Origin: Burkholderiaceae bacterium
GTDB taxonomy: Bacteria > Pseudomonadota > Gammaproteobacteria > Burkholderiales > Burkholderiaceae_C
NCBI GenBank assembly: GCA_017999135.1
Contig: JAGOBT010000165.1
Location: 1-7,017, forward strand
Direction of reading: 5' to 3'
DNA length: 7,017 bases
Positions 1 to 5,538 of this stretch are shown piece after piece (position 1 is the first letter of the stretch; the number at the start of each line of letters is the position of its first letter). A program made the translations under genes and the position numbers. Below the pieces are notes generated by a model. It was not told the DNA's origin and ran no database searches. It worked only from the letters and a program-made list of their open reading frames with translations.

Positions 1-13
1 GGGGTACTCGCTG

Positions 14-925
14 ATGAAGCACTACCTGCAGTTCAAGGATCTGCGCGCCGAGGAATACGCTTATCTGTTCGACCGCGCGCGCATCATCAAGACGCGCTTC
101 AAGAACTACGAGCGCTACCAGCCGCTGACCGACCGCACGCTGGCGATGATCTTCGAGAAGGCCAGCACCCGCACCCGGGTCAGCTTCGAGGCCGGCATGT
201 ACCAGATGGGCGGCTCGGTGGTGCACCTCACCACCGGCGACAGCCAGCTGGGCCGGGCCGAGCCGGTGGAAGATTCGGCCCGCGTGATCAGCCGCATGGT
301 CGACCTGGTGATGATCCGCACCTACGAGCAGACCAAGCTCGAGCGCTTTGCCGCGCACAGCCGGGTGCCGGTGATCAACGGCCTGACCAACGAGTACCAC
401 CCTTGCCAGATCCTGGCCGACATCTTCACCTTCATCGAGCACCGCGGCAGCATCGCCGGCAAGGTGGTGGCCTGGGTGGGCGACGGCAACAACATGGCCA
501 ACACCTGGCTGCAGGCGGCCGACATCCTGGGCTTCACCCTGCACATCAGCACGCCGGGTGGCTACGAGGTCGACCCCAAGCTGGGCGGTGTGGCCAACCC
601 GGGCTGCGTGAAGACCTTCAAGAGCCCGTTTGCCGCCTGCGAGGGCGCGCACCTGGTCACCACCGACGTGTGGACCAGCATGGGCTTCGAAGCCGAGAAC
701 GAAGCCCGCCAGAAGGCCTTTGCCGACTGGTGCGTGGATGCGCAGATGATGTCGCTGGCCCAGCCCGACGCACTGTTCATGCACTGCCTGCCCGCGCACC
801 GCGGCGAGGAAGTGGCCGCCGACGTGATCGACGGCCCGCAGTCGGTGGTGTGGGAAGAGGCCGAAAACCGCATGCATGTGCAGAAGGCCCTGATGGAATA
901 CCTGCTGCTCGGCCGCATCGGCTGA
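14..925 (+). CDS. argF: Ornithine carbamoyltransferase (ArgF)
   Basis: Cytoplasmic enzyme of arginine biosynthesis that joins carbamoyl phosphate and L-ornithine to give citrulline and phosphate. The 303-residue product shows the family signatures in order. STRTR at residues 51-55 binds carbamoyl phosphate, HPCQ at 129-132 is the second carbamoyl-phosphate element, and HCLPAHRGEEV at 257-267 carries the ornithine-site Cys (C258). The Asp and SMG residues in TDVWTSMG (217-224) are also as expected. Length is normal for an anabolic OTCase. The ATG at 14 gives a usual N-terminus, but the frame is open upstream to the window edge and related proteins often have a few more residues before KHYLQFKDL, so the true start may lie just outside the window. 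It is followed after 16 bp by the metallophosphoesterase gene. No ARG box or other operator is visible because the upstream region is not included. Confidence 0.97.
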   Translation: MKHYLQFKDLRAEEYAYLFDRARIIKTRFKNYERYQPLTDRTLAMIFEKASTRTRVSFEAGMYQMGGSVVHLTTGDSQLGRAEPVEDSARVISRMVDLVMIRTYEQTKLERFAAHSRVPVINGLTNEYHPCQILADIFTFIEHRGSIAGKVVAWVGDGNNMANTWLQAADILGFTLHISTPGGYEVDPKLGGVANPGCVKTFKSPFAACEGAHLVTTDVWTSMGFEAENEARQKAFADWCVDAQMMSLAQPDALFMHCLPAHRGEEVAADVIDGPQSVVWEEAENRMHVQKALMEYLLLGRIG

Positions 926-941
926 TGGCCCCGGTCACACC

Positions 942-1685
942 GTGAAGACCGCCTTCCTCAGCGACCTGCATGCCAACCGCGAAGCGGTGGAATCGGTGCT
1001 GGAGCACGCCCGCGCCGAAGGCGCAGAACGCTGGGTGCTGCTGGGCGACTTCGTCGGCTACGGCGCCGATCCGGCCTGGGTGGTCGACCAGGTGCGTGAC
1101 CTGGTGCGCCAGGGCGCGATGGCGGTGATGGGCAACCACGACCAGGCGGTGGTGCGCGGCTCGGCACCGGGCATGCGGCCCGAGGCGCGCCACGTGATCG
1201 AGTGGACCCGCGCCCAGCTCGATGCCGCCCAGCTCGACTTCCTGGCCAGCCTGCCGATGACCCAGCAGCACGGCGACCAGCTCTACGTGCATGCCAATGC
1301 CTGGGCGCCCGCCGGCTGGGACTACATCCAGGCCCGGGCCGATGCGGTGCGCAGCCTGCAGGCCACCGAGGCCCGCTACACCTTCTGCGGCCACATGCAC
1401 GAGCCCAAGCTGTTCAACCTGTCGGGCACCGGCAAGGCGGGCGATTTCGTGCCCACGCCGGGCGTGGCCATTCCGGTGCCGCCGCATCGGCAGTGGCTGG
1501 TGATCCCCGGATCGGCCGGCCAGCCGCGTGACGGCAACCCGGCCGCCTGCTACGCCATGCTCGACGAAGCGGCCGCCACCCTCACCTTCCACCGCGTGCC
1601 CTACGACCACGAGTCCGCCGGCGTCAAGATCCGCGCGGCCAACCTGCCGCAACGCCTGGCCAGCCGTCTGGAAGACGGCCACTGA
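942..1685 (+). CDS. Calcineurin-like metallophosphoesterase family protein
   Basis: A 247-residue cytoplasmic phosphoesterase of the calcineurin-like (YfcE/Metallophos_2-type) superfamily. The dinuclear-metal ligands are all visible: D8 and H10 in SDLHAN, D36 in LLGDFVGYG, N65 and H66 in GNHD, H117 in VHAN, and H151/H153 in GHMH. PGSAGQPRDGNP (189-200) is the late conserved loop of this subfamily. There is no signal peptide or membrane segment. The start is GTG at 942, chosen because it puts the first beta strand (KTAFLSDLH) at the N-terminus; a nearby ATG at 925 is out of frame and stops after six codons. No convincing Shine-Dalgarno is present, so translation may be coupled to argF. Members hydrolyse phosphoproteins, nucleotides or cyclic nucleotides, and the substrate cannot be read from sequence. 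Adjacency to a protein kinase gene 8 bp downstream makes phosphoprotein phosphatase activity a reasonable but unproven guess. Confidence 0.92.
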   Translation: MKTAFLSDLHANREAVESVLEHARAEGAERWVLLGDFVGYGADPAWVVDQVRDLVRQGAMAVMGNHDQAVVRGSAPGMRPEARHVIEWTRAQLDAAQLDFLASLPMTQQHGDQLYVHANAWAPAGWDYIQARADAVRSLQATEARYTFCGHMHEPKLFNLSGTGKAGDFVPTPGVAIPVPPHRQWLVIPGSAGQPRDGNPAACYAMLDEAAATLTFHRVPYDHESAGVKIRAANLPQRLASRLEDGH

Positions 1686-1693
1686 AGCGCGCC

Positions 1694-3211
1694 ATGGACT
1701 CCAAGCTCTACAGCACCAGCCTGGGCTACAACGGGAAGAACGGCGACAACCCGGCCAGCACGCTGCAGCCGGGTGCCGTGGTCGACCGTTTCGAACTGCT
1801 GGAGAAGCTGCACGTGGGGGGCATGGCCCACATCTGGAAGGTGCAGGAGGTCAACCACCAGGGCGATTCGCGCCTGCCGCTGGTGATGAAGGTGCCGCGC
1901 ATCAAGGGCGGTGAAGACCCGGCCACCATCGTCGGGTTCGAGGTGGAGATGATGATCCTGCCGATGCTGCGTGGCACCCATGTGCCGCAGTTCATCGCCA
2001 AGGGCGACTTCACCCGCCAGCCCTACATCGTGATGGAGCGCATCGACGGCCACAGCCTGCGCCCCCGGCTGGACGATGCGCCGCTGGCGCTGGACGAGGT
2101 GATCGAGATCGGCTCGCGCGTGGCCACCGCGGTGCACGAGCTGCACCGACAGAACCTGGTGCATCTGGACATCAAGCCCAGCAACATCATGTTCCGCGAA
2201 GACGGCACCGCCGTGCTGGTCGACTTCGGCCTGTCGCGCCACGACCACCTGCCCGACCTGCTGGACGAGGAATTCACCCTGCCGATGGGCACCGGGCCCT
2301 ACATGTCGCCCGAGCAGGTGCAGTTCGTGCGCAACGACCCGCGCAGCGACCTGTTCGCCCTGGGGGTGATGCTGTACCACTTCACCACCGGCGAGCGGCC
2401 CTTCGGCGCGCCCGACAGCGTGCGCGGGTTGCGCCGGCGCCTTTACATCGACCCGGTGCCGCCGCGCAGCCTGCGGCCGGATTGCCCACCCTGGCTGCAG
2501 GAGGTGATCCTGCGTTGCCTGGAAGTGAACCCCGAGCGCCGCTACCAGACCGCCGCCCAGCTGGCGCTGGACCTGCAGGACCCCAGCCAGGTGACGCTGA
2601 CCCGCCGCGCCGAGAAGATGCAGAAGAACGGCGCGATCAAGACCTTCAAGCGCTGGTTCTTCGCCCTGGGTGCCGAGCCCGCGCACGAGCGCGTGAAGGT
2701 GGCCGAGCAGCTGGAGCGCAGCCCGATCATCCTGGCCGCAGTCGACATCGACCATGCCACCACCGCCTTGCTGCAGCAGCTGCGCGAGACGGTGCGCCGC
2801 ATCGTGCTGACCGAGCCCGGCGCCCGGCTGGCCTGCGTCAGCGTGATGAAGATCGCCCGCATCGGTGTCGATGAACTGGTCGACGCCGACGGCCGCAGCC
2901 GCCATGTGAAGCAACTGGTGGCGTTGAAGCACTGGGCGCGGCCGATCAGCAAGGCGCTGAACCTGGACGAAGGCCGGCTCACCTTCCACGTGCTGGAAGC
3001 GCCCGATGTGGCCGATGCGCTGCTCGAGTTCTCGCAGCGCAACCAGGTCGACCACATCGTGATGGGCGCACGCGCCAGCTCGCAGCTGCGGCGGCTGCTG
3101 GGCAGCGTGTCGTCGCAGGTGGTGGCCCAGGCCGACCGCACGGTGACGGTGGTGCGGGCGCCTGCGGCCGCCGAGACGGCGCCCACGCCGCCCGCCGATG
3201 GCGCGCACTGA
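1694..3211 (+). CDS. Serine/threonine protein kinase with C-terminal universal stress protein domain
   Basis: A 505-residue two-domain protein. The Hanks-type kinase spans roughly residues 31-300. It has a glycine-rich loop at 39-50 (VGGMAHIWKV core, first loop Gly replaced by His), a likely ATP Lys at K66 (VMKVP), a helix-C Glu at E83 or E85, the catalytic loop HLDIKPSN at 157-164 (D159, K161, N164), DFG at 177-179, and GTGPYMSPEQ at 199-208 as activation segment and APE-equivalent. The HRD arginine is Leu, so this is a non-RD kinase. After a short basic linker, residues 343-489 form a USP domain that begins with strand SPIILAAVDID and ends with a GARASSQLRRLLGSV loop and strand TVTVVRAP. 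No transmembrane helix or extracellular sensor is visible, so it is probably cytosolic. Bifunctional kinase/USP proteins are known in Burkholderiales. Substrates are unknown. ATG at 1694 is 8 bp after the phosphoesterase stop, with a weak GAAG at 1684-1687. Confidence 0.93.
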   Translation: MDSKLYSTSLGYNGKNGDNPASTLQPGAVVDRFELLEKLHVGGMAHIWKVQEVNHQGDSRLPLVMKVPRIKGGEDPATIVGFEVEMMILPMLRGTHVPQFIAKGDFTRQPYIVMERIDGHSLRPRLDDAPLALDEVIEIGSRVATAVHELHRQNLVHLDIKPSNIMFREDGTAVLVDFGLSRHDHLPDLLDEEFTLPMGTGPYMSPEQVQFVRNDPRSDLFALGVMLYHFTTGERPFGAPDSVRGLRRRLYIDPVPPRSLRPDCPPWLQEVILRCLEVNPERRYQTAAQLALDLQDPSQVTLTRRAEKMQKNGAIKTFKRWFFALGAEPAHERVKVAEQLERSPIILAAVDIDHATTALLQQLRETVRRIVLTEPGARLACVSVMKIARIGVDELVDADGRSRHVKQLVALKHWARPISKALNLDEGRLTFHVLEAPDVADALLEFSQRNQVDHIVMGARASSQLRRLLGSVSSQVVAQADRTVTVVRAPAAAETAPTPPADGAH

Positions 3212-3626
3212 GCACGCCGACGACAACCCCTGCACCCGCTGCGGCGCCTGCTGCGCCAGCTTCCGGGTGGACTTTGCCGCCGATGAACTGCTGAGCGAAG
3301 GCGGCAGCGTGCCCGACGGCCTGGCCGACCCGCTGACCGGCCGCCTGTGGCGCCTGCGCGGCACCGACCATGCCCGCCCGCGCTGCGCCGCGCTGCAGGG
3401 CACGGTGGGCCAGCAGGTGCGCTGCGGCATCCATGAATGGCGGCCATCGCCCTGCCGCGAATTCGGCGCCCGGGCGCCCTTCGGCCAGGGCGACGACGCC
3501 TGCACCCGCGCCCGCGCCCGCCACGGCCTGCCGCCGCTGACGGATGAGCCAGCCGCCGACGTCAGCGTTGGCCGGGTTGCTGCGCCATTCGGCTCACGAC
3601 GAGGACGGCCTGGGTGCGCGAGCTGA
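3198..3626 (+). CDS. YkgJ-family cysteine cluster protein
   Basis: A 142-residue soluble protein with the defining CxxCxxCC motif at C12, C15, C18 and C19, then C63, C76, C86 and C102 in the usual family contexts (RCAAL, CGIHEWRPSPCREF, ACTRARARHGLPPL). The family (UPF0153) is thought to bind a metal, zinc or an iron-sulfur centre, through these cysteines. The biochemical role is not established and I assign none. The ATG lies inside the kinase gene, a 14-bp overlap with no Shine-Dalgarno, pointing to translational coupling. The conserved fold appears to finish around HGLPPL (residues 109-114). The last ~28 residues are low in conserved features and run antisense over the end of the response regulator gene (65-bp tail-to-tail overlap). 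That tail looks like read-through to the next available stop rather than a conserved domain. Confidence 0.88.
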   Translation: MARTEHADDNPCTRCGACCASFRVDFAADELLSEGGSVPDGLADPLTGRLWRLRGTDHARPRCAALQGTVGQQVRCGIHEWRPSPCREFGARAPFGQGDDACTRARARHGLPPLTDEPAADVSVGRVAAPFGSRRGRPGCAS

Positions 3627-4311
3627 CACCCAGCGCCCGCAGCACCGCGGCCACGTGGTCCTTCACCGTGTCGACCGACACGTTCAGCTCGCGGGCGATC
3701 AGCTTGTTCGGCAGGCCCTTGAGCAGCAGGCTCAGCACATCGGTCTGCCGGGGTGTCAGCCCCAGCGTGGCCATGCTCAGGCGTGGCTGGTCGGCCAACG
3801 TGGTCGGTGGTGGCGCCGACGGATCAGGCATGGGCTGCAGCACGGTCGACCCCGCCGGTGCGGGCGCCGCCGCCGGCGCGCTGCCACCTGCGGGCAGCGC
3901 TTGCAGCTGCATCAGCCCCAGCAGCGCCTGCGGGATGTAGACGCCGCCCGACAGCACCAGCGCCAGCGCGGCATGCAACTCGCCGATCGGCGTGCGCTTG
4001 GGCACGAAGGCCATCGCACCCAGGTCAACCGCCCGCACCATGTCGGCCAGTTGGTCGTTGGCCGCCATCACCACCACCGGCAGCGCAGGGTAGCGGTGGC
4101 GCAGGTCGGCCAGCAGGGCAAAGCCGTCCACGCCGTCGGCCAGCAGGGGGTCGAGCAGCACCAGGTCGATGTCGTCGTCCTGCGCCAGTTGCGCAAAGGC
4201 CTGGTCGGGGCCGTCGGCCGTGCGCACCTGGACCCGGGCATCCAGCTTGTGGATGATGTCGGTCAGCGCGCTCAGCACCAGCGGGTGGTCGTCGATCAGC
4301 AGCACTTTCAT
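3562..4311 (-). CDS. NarL/LuxR-family response regulator transcription factor
   Basis: A 249-residue DNA-binding response regulator. The N-terminal receiver domain (about 1-125) has the acidic pocket D7/D8 (LLIDDHP), the likely phospho-acceptor D54 (VLLDPLL) and K105 (FVPKRTP). The C-terminal LuxR-type helix-turn-helix (about 183-240) shows LTPRQTDVLSLLLKG, then NKLIARELNVSVDTVKDHV, typical of GerE-type domains. Between them lies an Ala/Pro-rich linker of about 40 residues (137-178). The position normally held by the conserved Ser/Thr before Ala (strand beta-4, PVVVMAAND) is Ala (A83). The start at 4311 was chosen over an upstream in-frame ATG at 4671 because it opens on the receiver's first strand and has a GGAGG site 8 nt upstream. 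The longer form would add 120 residues of no recognisable domain antisense-free but overlapping the maoC-like gene in another frame. No histidine kinase is adjacent, so its partner and targets are unknown. Confidence 0.93.
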   Translation of the reverse strand: MKVLLIDDHPLVLSALTDIIHKLDARVQVRTADGPDQAFAQLAQDDDIDLVLLDPLLADGVDGFALLADLRHRYPALPVVVMAANDQLADMVRAVDLGAMAFVPKRTPIGELHAALALVLSGGVYIPQALLGLMQLQALPAGGSAPAAAPAPAGSTVLQPMPDPSAPPPTTLADQPRLSMATLGLTPRQTDVLSLLLKGLPNKLIARELNVSVDTVKDHVAAVLRALGVSSRTQAVLVVSRMAQQPGQR

Positions 4312-4319
4312 CGGCACAG

Positions 4320-4324
4320 CCTCC
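4320..4324 (-). promoter_or_regulatory. Shine-Dalgarno of the response regulator gene
   Basis: On the minus strand GGAGG precedes the ATG at 4311 by 8 nt. It decides the start of the response regulator in favour of the short form beginning MKVLLIDD, and it lies in the 32-bp gap after the maoC-like stop codon. Confidence 0.75.
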
Positions 4325-4343
4325 GCGGCGTGGCAGGACGGGA

Positions 4344-4820
4344 TCAGGTGAAGCGGCGCGACACGGCCTCGGCCACGCACACCGGCTTGGGCGCACCTTC
4401 GCGCTCGATGGTGACCTCGGTGGTCATCTGCGCGCCGCCGTCGATCACGTCGTAGCCCTTGAGCGTGATGACCGCCCGCACCCGGCTGCCCGCCGGCACC
4501 GGGCCGGTGAAGCGCACCCGGTTCAGGCCGTAGTTGATGCTCATCTTGACGTCGTCGATCACCATCGCGGTGGCCGTCAGCTCGGGCAGCAGTGACAGCG
4601 TGAGAAAGCCGTGCGCGATCGGCGCGCCGTAGGGCCCGGCCTTGGCGCGTTCCACGTCGACGTGGATCCACTGGTGGTCGCCGGTGGCCTCGGCAAACAG
4701 GTTGATGCGCTGCTGGTCCACCAGCACCCAGGGGCTGGTGGTCAGGTGCTGGCCCACCAGGGCCTGCATGGCGGCCAGGTGGGGAAAGTGCACGCGGGTG
4801 TCGGTGGTGGTGTCGGTCAT
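4344..4820 (-). CDS. MaoC family dehydratase (hotdog-fold enoyl-CoA hydratase-like)
   Basis: A 158-residue single hotdog-domain protein of the MaoC/NodN-like hydratase group. Such enzymes add water to trans-2-enoyl-CoA (R-specific hydratases such as PhaJ) or perform related acyl-CoA dehydrations in the cytoplasm. The hydratase-2 signature is present: FAEATGDHQWIHVD with D48 and H53 spaced by five as in the PhaJ catalytic Asp/His pair, followed by GAPIAHGFLTLSL (H70), and later NYGLNRVRFTGPVPAGSRVR, which is standard for the family. Start choice: ATG at 4820 overlaps the upstream ParA stop as ATGA (4817-4820) and gives the usual length; an ATG at 4850 would add ten residues inside ParA and is less likely. 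No strong Shine-Dalgarno is seen, consistent with translational coupling. The actual acyl substrate cannot be told. Links to polyhydroxyalkanoate or fatty-acid metabolism are possible by family only. Confidence 0.92.
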   Translation of the reverse strand: MTDTTTDTRVHFPHLAAMQALVGQHLTTSPWVLVDQQRINLFAEATGDHQWIHVDVERAKAGPYGAPIAHGFLTLSLLPELTATAMVIDDVKMSINYGLNRVRFTGPVPAGSRVRAVITLKGYDVIDGGAQMTTEVTIEREGAPKPVCVAEAVSRRFT

Positions 4821-5446
4821 GGGGTCAGCCAGTCGGTGAGGGGCAGCCATTGCTGCAGGTCGCGTTCGACCCGGCCGGGGGCCACGTCGAACAGGGTCAG
4901 GCCGCGGGCGGCCAGGTGGGCGTAGTTCTGCGTGTCGCGCAGGTGGGTGATGGGAACGTTCAGCGGCGGCGGCGCCACCGCTTCCAAAAACTCATGCAGA
5001 TGCTGGGTGGCGTGGGTGTGCTCCTTCACCCGCATGGCCACCAGTGCCACCGCCAATTTGCCGCCGCGCTTATGCCCGGCCAGCACCTGCAGAAAGGCAT
5101 GCGTGGCCGCCAGGTCGAACGGGCTGGGCTGCAGCGGCACGATGATGCGGTCGGCGATCTTCAGCGCCAGGTCCAGCCGCTTGCCGTGCAGGCCGGCTGG
5201 GGTGTCGAGCACGAGTTGGGTGCAGCCCTTGGGGGGGCGCAGCACGTCGCCATCGGCCAGTTCCAGCGCGTGGATGGGCGGCAGTTGCTTTGGGCGCAGC
5301 GCCAGCCACTGGCGCGCACTTTGCTGCCGGTCCAGATCCCCCAGCGCCACCGCATGGCCCTGGCGTGCCAGCCAGCCGGCCAGGTTGGTGGCCAGCGTGC
5401 TCTTGCCTGCGCCACCCTTGGGGTTGGCCACCACGTACACCGGCAT
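4817..5446 (-). CDS. ParA-family (MinD/ParA-like) P-loop ATPase, orphan
   Basis: A 209-residue deviant-Walker ATPase of the ParA/MinD/VirC1 type, a class that uses ATP-dependent dimerisation on DNA or membrane to position plasmids, chromosomes or protein cargo. Visible motifs are the deviant Walker A KGGAGKST at residues 10-17 (signature Lys K10, P-loop Lys K15), the A' segment GDLDRQQSA at 36-44 (D37, D39, with Arg where DxDPQ proteins have Pro), and Walker B VLDTPAG at 79-85 (D81). There is no N-terminal helix-turn-helix, so it is of the short type Ib kind. No MinD-like amphipathic C-terminal helix is obvious, although the C-terminus is Trp/Leu rich. The start at 5446 has an excellent AGGGAGGG site; an upstream in-frame ATG at 5608 would run through the divergent promoter region and the neighbouring gene. 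No ParB partner or parS-like site is visible. Its 3' end is coupled to the maoC-like gene. Confidence 0.92.
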   Translation of the reverse strand: MPVYVVANPKGGAGKSTLATNLAGWLARQGHAVALGDLDRQQSARQWLALRPKQLPPIHALELADGDVLRPPKGCTQLVLDTPAGLHGKRLDLALKIADRIIVPLQPSPFDLAATHAFLQVLAGHKRGGKLAVALVAMRVKEHTHATQHLHEFLEAVAPPPLNVPITHLRDTQNYAHLAARGLTLFDVAPGRVERDLQQWLPLTDWLTP

Positions 5447-5538
5447 GCTGCGCCCTCCCTGGCTGTGCACTGTCGAACATTGGAATGCTGCTATGTTAAG
5501 AGCGCCGCCACGCCCGCCGCCTAGAGCGAACCCCGCCC
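5447..5538. promoter_or_regulatory. Divergent intergenic region, probable promoters for parA-like and Kef genes
   Basis: This 92-bp gap separates two divergently transcribed genes, so it should carry at least one promoter in each direction. Its middle (about 5471-5500) is clearly AT-richer than its surroundings. It holds TATGTT at 5492-5497 as a possible plus-strand -10 (four of six matches to TATAAT) and, on the minus strand, TAACAT over 5493-5498 with the same match count. No good -35 hexamer accompanies either, so exact promoter calls are weak. AACAT at 5476-5480 and ATGTT at 5493-5497 form a 5-bp inverted repeat with a 12-bp spacer that could be an operator half-site pair. It may also be chance. 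Confidence 0.45.
5454..5458 (-). promoter_or_regulatory. Shine-Dalgarno of the parA-like gene
   Basis: Minus-strand GGAGG, part of AGGGAGGG at 5453-5460, sits 7 nt before the ATG at 5446. It is the strongest ribosome-binding site in the window and fixes the start of the ParA-like ATPase, excluding the long upstream extension. Confidence 0.8.

Noticed and set aside
777..1682. 301-codon minus-strand frame opposite the metallophosphoesterase
   Set aside because: Shadow frame; the plus strand carries every metal-ligand motif of the phosphoesterase.
1601..3505. 634-codon open frame on the minus strand opposite the kinase gene
   Set aside because: Low-complexity His/Gln/Arg/Ala-rich translation with no recognisable motif, lying antisense to genes with clear catalytic motifs. 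Long spurious frames are expected at this GC content.
3544..4455. 303-codon plus-strand frame opposite the response regulator
   Set aside because: His/Gln/Arg-rich translation without motifs, antisense to clear receiver and LuxR helix-turn-helix domains.
4312..4671. 120-residue N-terminal extension of the response regulator
   Set aside because: It overlaps the maoC-like gene in another frame, has Arg-rich composition without a domain, and an internal ATG with GGAGG opens exactly on the receiver domain.
5231..5237. Run of seven G (C on the coding strand) within the parA-like gene, a possible phase-variation tract
   Set aside because: Seven bases is short for slippage-based switching and such runs arise by chance at this GC content; the frame is intact.
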